5,941 nucleotides of DNA from Candidatus Omnitrophota bacterium (GTDB lineage Bacteria; Omnitrophota; Gorgyraeia; JAHIPI01). The position numbers and the translations under genes were made by a program. The DNA lies in the NCBI GenBank assembly GCA_030616695.1, contig JAUWWU010000066.1, positions 1-5,941 on the forward strand, given 5' to 3'. Positions 1 through 4,831 of this stretch are shown here, piece after piece (positions within the stretch are counted from its first letter, which is position 1; each line of letters begins with the position of its first letter). The notes below the pieces were generated by a model. The model was not told the DNA's origin. It did no database searches and was given only the letters and a program-made list of their open reading frames with translations.

Positions 1-323
1 ACGACGAAGACCTCTCCTTTAAAAAGCCGAACGAATTCATAGACGAAGAGATAAGGAACGATAATATATTTGCGAGAATAGACAGGATGATGAAAATCTC
101 GGACGGCTTTATTGTCCTTCAGGGCGGGACAGGGACCCTGCTTGAGCTCGCCGCCGTACTCGAGCACATCAATAAAGGCATGATGCCCCCTAAGCCGATT
201 GTAGCTATAGGCAGGTTCTGGCAAGACGTTATGGACAGTTTAAGCGGGGAAAGCTGCGGCGGGTTGGTCACGTTTGCGAAAAACGCCGACGCAGCCGTTA
301 AGGAGATACTAAACAGGATATAG
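1..323 (+). CDS. LOG-family nucleotide phosphoribohydrolase (5' end cut off)
   Basis: The frame is open from the left edge (first full codon at 3) to TAG at 321-323, giving the last 106 residues of a longer protein. Visible residues 37-48 read IVLQGGTGTLLE, the PGGxGTxxE phosphate-binding and catalytic signature of the LOG / 'lysine decarboxylase-like' Rossmann family. The Arg-x-x-Arg-Met-Met stretch just before it also fits. Characterised members hydrolyse nucleoside 5'-monophosphates to base plus ribose 5-phosphate (cytokinin activation in plants), but most bacterial members have no proven substrate. The usual Pro of the motif is Gln here, while Glu48 is kept. The internal ATGs at 87 and 90 lie too deep in the fold to be the true start, so this is an edge truncation, not a short gene. 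Two bases separate it from the adenosyltransferase gene, so they are probably co-transcribed. Family call fairly sure; substrate unknown. Confidence 0.8.
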   Translation, partial: DEDLSFKKPNEFIDEEIRNDNIFARIDRMMKISDGFIVLQGGTGTLLELAAVLEHINKGMMPPKPIVAIGRFWQDVMDSLSGESCGGLVTFAKNADAAVKEILNRI

Positions 324-325
324 CC

Positions 326-850
326 ATGTCGATAACCACTAAAAAGGGGGACAACGGCAGCACATCGCTTCTTTCCGGCCGCAGGGTGAAAAAAGACGAT
401 TTGCGCATAGAGGCCAACGGAATACTGGACGAGCTCATCTCTGCCCTGGGTTTAAGCAAAAGCCTGTTGAAGGATAAGCGAAGAAAAGATATTATCGCTA
501 AAATTCAGAAAGAGCTGGGCGTAGTGTGCTCCGAAATAGCCGCTGATACACCTTCCCACCGTAAGCGGTCGAGAGTGATAGAAGAAAAAGATATCAAAGG
601 CCTTGAATCCTTTATAGAAAAGTTGGAGAGGCAGTGCAAAGTAAAAAGGCGCAGTTTCTCGCTGCCCGGAAAAAATACCGTATCGGCGACACTGGATATC
701 GCAAGGTCTATTGCCCGGACTGCTGAGAGAAGAGTAGTTGCGCTTGAGAATAAAAAATTGCTGAAAAATCACCGCGTCCTGGTATACCTCAACAGGCTTT
801 CCGATCTATTATACCTTTTGGCGGTTATAACAGGGAAGCGAAGGACATGA
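326..850 (+). CDS. pduO: Cob(I)alamin adenosyltransferase, PduO type
   Basis: This 174-residue protein has the PduO-type ATP:cob(I)alamin adenosyltransferase pattern, and its length is normal for a single-domain member. The enzyme transfers the adenosyl group of ATP to reduced cobalamin, making coenzyme B12 in the cytoplasm. Visible motifs are the N-terminal ATP-binding TKKGDNGSTSL (residues 5-15), RRVKKDD then EANGILDEL (19-37), the helix with ARSIARTAERR (126-136), which carries the R-x-x-E-R signature, and YLNRLSDLL (154-162). The usual LPGG of the loop is LPGK here (113-116), a mild departure. The ATG at 326 is supported by AGGA at 315-318, and the motifs begin immediately after it. The stop overlaps the nth start (ATGA, 847-850), implying translational coupling. 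No cobalamin riboswitch or B12-dependent enzyme is visible in the window, so the use of the cofactor is not shown. The symbol denotes the family type only; no pdu operon is present. Confidence 0.93.
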   Translation: MSITTKKGDNGSTSLLSGRRVKKDDLRIEANGILDELISALGLSKSLLKDKRRKDIIAKIQKELGVVCSEIAADTPSHRKRSRVIEEKDIKGLESFIEKLERQCKVKRRSFSLPGKNTVSATLDIARSIARTAERRVVALENKKLLKNHRVLVYLNRLSDLLYLLAVITGKRRT

Positions 851-1500
851 GGCCGGCGAAAGACAGAGTAAAAAATATTACAAAGATCTTGGGAAAAGAG
901 TATCCGGACCCGCACACCGCCCTCCGCCACAAAAACACATTCCATCTTTTGGTAGCTACTATACTTTCCGCCCAATGTACGGACGAGAGGGTAAACAGGG
1001 TAACCCCCCACCTATTCAAGAAATATAAAAATATATCGGATTTCGCCAGGGCAAGGCAGGCAGGACTTGAAAAAGATATCCGCTCAACGGGGTTCTATAG
1101 GAATAAGGCGAAGAATATAATCGCCGCCTCAAAAAAGATCCTGCGCGATTTCAATAGCCGGGTCCCCGATAGCATGGACCAACTTACTAAGCTGCCGGGC
1201 GTTGCCCGCAAAACAGCCAATATTGTCCTGTCAAGTTCATTTAAAAAGGCGGAAGGCATAGCGGTAGATACGCATGTAAAAAGGCTTTCCGGAAGGATCG
1301 GTTTAAGTAAGGAATCAGACCCCGATAAGATCGAGAGGGACCTGATGGCTATAGTTCCTAAGTCGGATTGGCTCGATTTTAATTATCTTTTAGTCAACCA
1401 CGGAAGGGCGGTATGCGCGGCCAGAAAACCCCTCTGCGCCGATTGCGCAATAAAGACGTTATGCTCCTCTGCTAAAAAATTTTATCCGGCCCTAAAATAA
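847..1500 (+). CDS. nth: Endonuclease III (DNA glycosylase/AP lyase)
   Basis: The 217-residue product matches endonuclease III, the base-excision repair enzyme that removes oxidised pyrimidines and cleaves the abasic site by beta-elimination. All diagnostic elements are visible. They are the early LLVATILSAQCTD (residues 34-46), the helix-hairpin-helix LPGVARKTAN (116-125) with the expected Schiff-base Lys122, and VDTHVKR (140-146) with the catalytic Asp141. At the C-terminus is the [4Fe-4S] loop with Cys190, 197, 200 and 206 in the exact C-x6-C-x2-C-x5-C spacing. Length is close to the E. coli enzyme. The ATG overlaps the upstream stop (ATGA), with AGGGA at 832-836 as a plausible ribosome binding site. 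The cluster would depend on Fe-S assembly, and a nifU-nifS pair lies further along in the window. Genes upstream run in the same direction; an unrelated small gene converges from the other side 8 bp after the stop. Confidence 0.97.
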   Translation: MRPAKDRVKNITKILGKEYPDPHTALRHKNTFHLLVATILSAQCTDERVNRVTPHLFKKYKNISDFARARQAGLEKDIRSTGFYRNKAKNIIAASKKILRDFNSRVPDSMDQLTKLPGVARKTANIVLSSSFKKAEGIAVDTHVKRLSGRIGLSKESDPDKIERDLMAIVPKSDWLDFNYLLVNHGRAVCAARKPLCADCAIKTLCSSAKKFYPALK

Positions 1501-1508
1501 AAGTATGA

Positions 1509-1679
1509 TTACTTCTTAAGCTGCGCAGCCATGTCTTTACTCAATACTCTCCAGCATTCATGGCTTCCGCTGGGGGATTTTGCGACTGCGAAAAAACGCC
1601 CCTTCCTTTCCTCGACCCTGAAATCGCTGGTTTTAAATTTGGTTTTCGACTTGACGTCAAAAAAGTCCATCTCTGCCAT
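1509..1679 (-). CDS. Small basic protein of unknown function, 56 aa
   Basis: On the minus strand an ATG (complement of 1677-1679) opens 56 codons ending in TAA (complement of 1509-1511). Support for a real gene is good. AAAGGAGG lies 7 bases upstream at ideal spacing, an extended -10 promoter lies beyond that, and the frame fills the space between nth and the riboswitch promoter. The protein starts MAEMDFFDVKSKTKFKTSDF, continues with a Lys/Arg-rich stretch and the segment GRFFAVAKSPSGSHECWRVL (residues 27-46), and ends in Lys-Lys. It has no signal peptide, no membrane segment, and one Cys (42). Alternating hydrophobic residues and the Ser-Pro-Ser-Gly turn suggest a small beta-rich fold with a positive surface. 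That hints at nucleic-acid binding, but it is only inference. I do not recognise the family. It converges on nth with 8 bp between stops and diverges from thi4. Confidence 0.75.
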   Translation of the reverse strand: MAEMDFFDVKSKTKFKTSDFRVEERKGRFFAVAKSPSGSHECWRVLSKDMAAQLKK

Positions 1680-1686
1680 TATATCG

Positions 1687-1694
1687 CCTCCTTT
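1687..1694 (-). promoter_or_regulatory. Shine-Dalgarno site of the 56-aa gene
   Basis: On the minus strand this reads AAAGGAGG, a near-perfect anti-16S match, with 7 bases between it and the ATG at 1679. It fixes the start of the small minus-strand gene and is the main reason to believe that the short frame is translated. Confidence 0.8.
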
Positions 1695-1724
1695 GAATTT
1701 TTGTTAAAATTAAAAGCTTACTAA

Positions 1725-1752
1725 ATTATACCATGTAATTTTCCAAAAACAA
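1725..1752 (-). promoter_or_regulatory. Extended -10 promoter for the 56-aa gene
   Basis: The minus strand has a perfect TATAAT (complement of 1725-1730) preceded by TGG, giving the extended -10 form TGnTATAAT. A weak -35, TTGTTT (complement of 1747-1752), lies 16 bases further upstream. Transcription would begin near 1718 and leave a short leader of about 40 nt before the ATG. The promoter faces away from the thi4 promoter. It was predicted by eye, so the activity is inferred. Confidence 0.5.
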
Positions 1753-1785
1753 AGTAAATTCTGGTCAGGGCCGCAAAAAAGTCTC

Positions 1786-1815
1786 TTGACATACCTTTAA
1801 TACGTATGTTAACAT
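1786..1815 (+). promoter_or_regulatory. Promoter for the TPP riboswitch / thi4 transcript
   Basis: A perfect -35 TTGACA (1786-1791) is followed after 18 bases by TAACAT (1810-1815), which keeps the important first, second and last bases of a -10 box. Transcription would begin about 1822, right at the G-run that opens the riboswitch. An alternative -10, TTTAAT (1796-1801, 5 of 6 matches), lacks a matching -35 but would give a leader able to form a short P1 helix. In either case the 22-bp palindrome overlaps the core promoter. Confidence 0.5.
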
Positions 1816-1821
1816 ACGTAT
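1800..1821. repeat. Perfect 22-bp palindrome over the thi4 promoter (candidate operator)
   Basis: The half-site ATACGTATGTT (1800-1810) is followed directly by its exact reverse complement (1811-1821), with no spacer and no mismatch. It covers the candidate -10 region and ends where the riboswitch begins. Such a site is typical of an operator for a dimeric repressor. With a zero-length loop it is less likely to act as an RNA hairpin. No repressor gene is seen in the window, so the protein that might bind is unknown. Confidence 0.75.
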
Positions 1822-1967
1822 CGGGGGAGGCCATGTAAAGGCCTGAGAGTCTCCGCAGATTACGGAGAGACCCATTGAACCTGATCCCGCCTCGGGCGGA
1901 TCCGCCGAAGCCAAACACGGTAAGTATTTGGCGAAGGCGGACTGGGTAATGCCAGCGTAGGGAAATA
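1822..1967 (+). ncRNA. TPP (THI-box) riboswitch aptamer with a 56-nt insertion
   Basis: The conserved thiamin-pyrophosphate aptamer is plain. A G-run at 1823-1827 can pair with CCC at 1871-1873 (P2). P3 is GGCC 1829-1832 with GGCC 1840-1843. The pyrimidine-sensing CTGAGA is at 1843-1848. A facultative stem follows, TCTCCG 1850-1855 with CGGAGA 1863-1868. Then come GAACCTGAT (1877-1885), P5 as CTGG 1942-1945 with CCAG 1952-1955 around the loop GTAATG, and CGTAGGGAA (1956-1964), which closes P4. All sequence-invariant segments are present. Unusual is 1886-1941, which separates GAACCTGAT from CTGG; the two are normally adjacent. The element sits directly upstream of thi4, and TPP binding is expected to turn transcription off through the terminator that follows. 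Confidence 0.96.
1886..1941 (+). other. Two-hairpin insertion inside the riboswitch P4/P5 junction
   Basis: These 56 bases interrupt the aptamer between GAACCTGAT and the P5 stem. The first part folds as CCGCC (1887-1891) with GGCGG (1895-1899) around TCG. The second folds as CCGCC (1902-1906), GAA, GCCAAA (1910-1915), an 11-base loop, TTTGGC (1927-1932), GAA, GGCGG (1936-1940): fully paired apart from a symmetric GAA/GAA internal loop that could form sheared G-A pairs. Because the arms close on themselves, the aptamer ends are brought back together. The four arms can also pair differently: GGCGGATCCGCC at 1895-1906 is a palindrome, and 1887-1891 could pair with 1936-1940. Confidence 0.8.
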
Positions 1968-1999
1968 AAACAGGCCTGTAAAATATAACCCCTATGCTG
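1953..1999 (+). promoter_or_regulatory. Antiterminator pairing between aptamer and terminator
   Basis: CAGCGTAGGG (1953-1962, the 3' side of aptamer P5 and P4) can pair with CCCTATGCTG (1990-1999, the 5' arm and loop of the terminator). That is ten consecutive pairs, one of them G-U. The pairing cannot coexist with the TPP-bound aptamer or with the terminator. This is the arrangement expected of a riboswitch that terminates transcription when TPP is bound and lets it continue when TPP is absent. The pairing is seen in the sequence; the mechanism is inferred. Confidence 0.65.
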
Positions 2000-2018
2000 A
2001 CATGGGGGTTATTGTTTT
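1985..2018 (+). terminator. Intrinsic terminator of the riboswitch
   Basis: ATAACCCCTATG (1985-1996) pairs with CATGGGGGTTAT (2001-2012) around the tetraloop CTGA: 12 pairs with one G-U, followed by TGTTTT (2013-2018). It lies 33 bases before the thi4 start and upstream of its ribosome binding site. It would therefore stop transcription before thi4, acting as a conditional terminator rather than ending an operon. Confidence 0.87.
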
Positions 2019-2035
2019 AGGGATCCAACGGCGTC

Positions 2036-2041
2036 AGGAGG
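2036..2041 (+). promoter_or_regulatory. Shine-Dalgarno site of thi4
   Basis: AGGAGG lies 9 bases before the ATG at 2051 and downstream of the riboswitch terminator. It is not part of the terminator stem, which supports control at transcription rather than by hiding the ribosome binding site. It also supports the chosen thi4 start. Confidence 0.8.
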
Positions 2042-2050
2042 AGAGGTAAG

Positions 2051-2884
2051 ATGAAATTGGACGAAATAAAGATTTCGCGCGCTATTATAGAGAGCTATAA
2101 TAAAAAACTTATAGGATGCCTGGATGTGGACGTTGCGGTCGCCGGCGGCGGGCCCGCCGGAATGACCTGCGCTTATTATCTGGCCGGGAAAAACATAAAA
2201 GTCGCACTCTTCGAGAGAAAATTGTCCGTAGGCGGCGGCATGTGGGGCGGCGGCATAATGTTCAATGAGATAGTGGTCCAGGAGAAGGCGAAAAAGATCC
2301 TTACGGAATTCGGGATAAGGACAAGGGTATACGAGCAGGGTTATTATATGGCCGATTCCGTAGAGAGTGTTTCCACGTTGTGCTCCAGAACCGTCAAGGC
2401 GGGGGCGAAGATATTTAATCTTATGAGCGCCGAAGACGTCATGGTCAGGGAAGACCGCGTGTGTGGCCTTGTGCTGAACTGGACCGCCGTTGAAATGGCA
2501 AAGCTCCACGTGGACCCGATTACCATCAGGGCAAAATATGTGGTTGACGCTACGGGCCACGCCGCAGAGATCGTGCGTGTAGTCGAAAACAAATCGGGCA
2601 TAAGATTGAATACAAAGACAGGCAAGATCATGGGCGAAGGTTCGATGTGGGCGGAAGTGGCGGAAGACACGACCTTAAAAAACTCAAAAGAAGTCTGCTC
2701 CGGGCTTTATGTCTGCGGCATGTCCGCAAACGCCGTTTTCGGCGGGCCAAGGATGGGGCCCATATTCGGCGGGATGCTGCTTTCGGGAAAGAAAGTCGCG
2801 GAAGATATTGCCGGGATTTCCTCCGGCAAGCAAAAAAGAAAGGCGCCGCGGCTTTCCGGAAAAAAAGAAGAGATCGCGGTATAG
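2051..2884 (+). CDS. thi4: Thi4-family thiazole synthase, sulfide-dependent (His) type
   Basis: This 277-residue flavin/NAD-fold protein belongs to the Thi4 family, which makes the ADP-thiazole precursor of thiamin from NAD, glycine and sulfur. Visible are the dinucleotide-binding AGGGPAG (31-37) followed by LFERK (53-57), [12 protein letters not shown] (61-72), and the C-terminal [12 protein letters not shown] (231-242). At the position of the sacrificial Cys of yeast and plant enzymes (a Cys-Met-Asp-Pro context), this protein has LHVDP with His153. The methanogen enzymes that take free sulfide and turn over repeatedly have His there too. It should therefore be a true catalyst using Fe(II) and sulfide, suited to an anaerobe; that assignment is family knowledge plus inference. 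The tail after residue 257 is short and Lys/Arg-rich. The TPP riboswitch immediately upstream independently supports the thiamin role. The stop is 21 bp from the next gene, so the two probably share the transcript. Confidence 0.95.
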   Translation: MKLDEIKISRAIIESYNKKLIGCLDVDVAVAGGGPAGMTCAYYLAGKNIKVALFERKLSVGGGMWGGGIMFNEIVVQEKAKKILTEFGIRTRVYEQGYYMADSVESVSTLCSRTVKAGAKIFNLMSAEDVMVREDRVCGLVLNWTAVEMAKLHVDPITIRAKYVVDATGHAAEIVRVVENKSGIRLNTKTGKIMGEGSMWAEVAEDTTLKNSKEVCSGLYVCGMSANAVFGGPRMGPIFGGMLLSGKKVAEDIAGISSGKQKRKAPRLSGKKEEIAV

Positions 2885-2905
2885 ACCCCCTATTTCGGAG
2901 GAACA

Positions 2906-3907
2906 ATGGCAAAGGCAATAGCGCTGTTGTCGGGTGGGTTGGATAGCACCCTGGCCGCAAAGCTGATAACGGAGCAGGGTATAGGGGTGGAGGCCGTTAA
3001 TTTCACGACGGTTTTTCACAATTGCGGCGAAGGGGAAAAAATCTACTCTCCGGCCAGGTCCGCCGCCGATAAACTGGGGATTAAGCTTACGGTATTCGAA
3101 ATAAGCAGAGAGATCTTTGGTTTAGTCAGAAATCCTAAATACGGCTATGGCAGTAATATAAACCCGTGCATAGATTGCCGCATATTTATTTTTAAAAAAG
3201 CCGCCGCATATATGAAGGATGCGGGGGCTTCTTTTTTGATTACGGGAGAGGTCTTAGGCCAGAGGCCCATGTCGCAGAGAAAAGACGCTATGAGGATAAT
3301 AGAAAGGGATACAGGGCTGAAGGGTCTGATCTTAAGGCCGCTTTCGGCAAAACTGCTTGACCCGACTATCCCGGAGGAGACAGGATTAGTAGATAGAGAA
3401 AGGCTTTTAGCGATTGAGGGGCGCTCCCGAAAACCGCAGATTCAATTAGCGAAGGAGTTTAATATCACCGATTATCCGGGCCCGGCGGGAGGCTGTCTTT
3501 TGACCGACCCCGGGTTTGCGAACCGGATGAAGGATCTGATGAAGCATAAACCGGATTTCACTATTAATGATGTCCGGTTATTAAAGGTAGGCCGGCATTT
3601 CCGGCTTACGCCGGAGGCCAAAATCGTCGTAGGCAGGAATAAGGAAGAAAACAACAGCCTCCTTGAACTGACTCAGAGCGGAGACCTGTCGTTTCGTCCC
3701 GCTAAGGTAAAAGGGCCTGTCGGGGTAGGGAGGGGATATTTTAATAGGCCCCAGCTTTTAACGGCCTCTTCTATAATCGCGAGATATAGCGACGGGGGCA
3801 TGGACCGGCGGTTAGAGATCGCGTGTAATTCAGAAAGATATGAAGCAGCCGAATACATAACAGCCCGGCCCCTCGAGGAAGAAGAACTTAACAGATTGAG
3901 GATATAA
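2906..3907 (+). CDS. ThiI-like PP-loop tRNA thiouridylase with NFACT-R-like C-terminal domain
   Basis: The 333-residue protein opens with the PP-loop ATP pyrophosphatase motif SGGLDS (9-14). It also has NPCIDC (87-91; Cys88 and Cys91) and TGEVLGQRPMSQ (113-124), a segment I associate with ThiI/MnmA-like thiouridylases. These enzymes adenylate a tRNA uridine and replace its oxygen with sulfur. GGCLLTDP (195-202) carries another candidate sulfur-relay Cys197. The C-terminal third contains IVVGRNKEENNSLLEL (240-255) and a following acidic/basic strand region, resembling the NFACT-R RNA-binding domain. There is no THUMP domain, unlike E. coli ThiI. PP-loop/NFACT-R proteins have been proposed on computational grounds to make 4-thiouridine together with TusA-like carriers; the exact base modified here is not shown. 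GGAGG at 2897-2901 supports the start. Its place downstream of thi4, before nifU-nifS, fits a sulfur-transfer role. A rhodanese domain is absent. Confidence 0.85.
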   Translation: MAKAIALLSGGLDSTLAAKLITEQGIGVEAVNFTTVFHNCGEGEKIYSPARSAADKLGIKLTVFEISREIFGLVRNPKYGYGSNINPCIDCRIFIFKKAAAYMKDAGASFLITGEVLGQRPMSQRKDAMRIIERDTGLKGLILRPLSAKLLDPTIPEETGLVDRERLLAIEGRSRKPQIQLAKEFNITDYPGPAGGCLLTDPGFANRMKDLMKHKPDFTINDVRLLKVGRHFRLTPEAKIVVGRNKEENNSLLELTQSGDLSFRPAKVKGPVGVGRGYFNRPQLLTASSIIARYSDGGMDRRLEIACNSERYEAAEYITARPLEEEELNRLRI

Positions 3908-3914
3908 TAATCGC

Positions 3915-3943
3915 TTGCAAATACCGTATATACGTGCTATATA
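3915..3943 (+). promoter_or_regulatory. Candidate promoter for nifU-nifS
   Basis: TTGCAA (3915-3920) and TATATA (3938-3943) are 17 bases apart, and TGC directly before the second box gives an extended -10. The start would be near 3950, with a leader of about 20 nt before nifU. The spacer contains a perfect 10-bp palindrome CGTATATACG (3925-3934). No terminator is visible after the preceding gene, so readthrough from the thi4 transcript is also possible. Confidence 0.42.
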
Positions 3944-3970
3944 TGAAAGTAACGAAAAAAAAGGAAAGGT

Positions 3971-4831
3971 ATGTGGGATTACTCCGAGAAGGTAAAAGAG
4001 CTTTTTAGAAATCCGCGTAATGTAGGAGAGATAAAGGACCCCGATGCAATGGGAGAGGTGGGGAACATTATCTGCGGGGATGCCCTGCGCCTTACAATGC
4101 GCGTGGACAAAAAATCGGAAAAGATTTTGGACGCAAAATTTAAGACATTCGGCTGCGCAAGCGCCATCGCGTCTTCTTCGGCCCTAACAGAGATGATAAA
4201 GGGCGTGACAATAGATGAGGCATCCAGGGTCACTAATAAGGATATCGCTGATTATCTGGGTGGCCTGCCGGAAGAAAAGATGCATTGCTCGGTCATGGGT
4301 ATGGAGGCCCTCGAGGCGGCAATAGCCAATTATCGGGGCGCGCCGGCCAGGAAAGGGACAGTCGGCGAAGAGAAAGTCATATGCAAATGCTTCGGCGTAA
4401 CGGATAAGAAGATCGTCCGGGCTATGAAGGAGAATAATCTGAGGACGGTTGATGAGGTAACGAATTACACCAAAGCGGGCGGCGGGTGCGGCAAATGCAG
4501 GCCCGAGATAGAGAAGCTGTTAAAAGAGTTCTGGGAGAAAGAAGGGACAAAAGCCGTCCGGCCGAAGAGCCGCCTGGAGGAGAAAAAACTTACCAATCTG
4601 AAAAGGATTTCGCTTATCCAGGAGACAATAGAGAGGGAGATACGGCCGAGCTTGAAAGCCGACGGCGGAGATATAGAGCTTGTCGATATCGACCGCAATA
4701 AAGTTTATATAAAATTACTTGGCACATGCCTGGGGTGCCCCACCGCAGGTGTCACCTTAAAAGCCCTTGTTGAATCCAAACTGAGAGAGTTCGTAGACAG
4801 CGATATTATAGTGGAAGAGGTCAGGGAATGA
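3971..4831 (+). CDS. nifU: NifU Fe-S cluster scaffold, full three-domain form
   Basis: The 286-residue protein has the complete NifU architecture. The N-terminal IscU-like scaffold carries Cys35, Cys62 and Cys106 plus Asp37 in the CGD motif. The central ferredoxin-like [2Fe-2S] domain has CKC (138-140) and CGKC (173-176). A Lys/Glu-rich linker (about 183-210) leads to the C-terminal Nfu domain with ADGGDIELV (230-238) and CLGC (253-256). The first three Cys positions equal those of Azotobacter vinelandii NifU. It assembles Fe-S clusters on sulfur from NifS and passes them to apoproteins. NifU/NifS serve general Fe-S assembly in several anaerobes and microaerophiles lacking Isc, so nitrogen fixation is not implied; no nif structural gene is visible. 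AAGG at 3961-3964 is the likely ribosome site. The stop overlaps the nifS start (ATGA, 4828-4831), consistent with balanced production of the partners. Confidence 0.97.
   Translation: MWDYSEKVKELFRNPRNVGEIKDPDAMGEVGNIICGDALRLTMRVDKKSEKILDAKFKTFGCASAIASSSALTEMIKGVTIDEASRVTNKDIADYLGGLPEEKMHCSVMGMEALEAAIANYRGAPARKGTVGEEKVICKCFGVTDKKIVRAMKENNLRTVDEVTNYTKAGGGCGKCRPEIEKLLKEFWEKEGTKAVRPKSRLEEKKLTNLKRISLIQETIEREIRPSLKADGGDIELVDIDRNKVYIKLLGTCLGCPTAGVTLKALVESKLREFVDSDIIVEEVRE

Noticed and set aside
1501..1514. Short inverted repeat AAGTA-TGAT-TACTT between the convergent stops of nth and the small gene, T-rich on the minus strand, as a terminator
   Set aside because: The stem has only five mostly A-T pairs and would be very weak; it also overlaps the end of the small gene. 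Not enough to call a terminator.
1721..1918. Minus-strand open frame across the riboswitch and promoters
   Set aside because: It runs antisense through an intact TPP aptamer and palindrome, and its translation has no family resemblance.
1970..1979. Palindrome ACAGGCCTGT between aptamer and terminator as a further operator
   Set aside because: Ten bases is short, and GGCC also occurs in P3, so chance or minor RNA pairing explains it; no second copy was found.
2009..2560. Long minus-strand open frame (183 codons) opposite thi4
   Set aside because: It lies antisense to a well-supported Thi4 gene, begins in the riboswitch terminator region, lacks a ribosome site, and its sequence looks like a shadow of biased codons.
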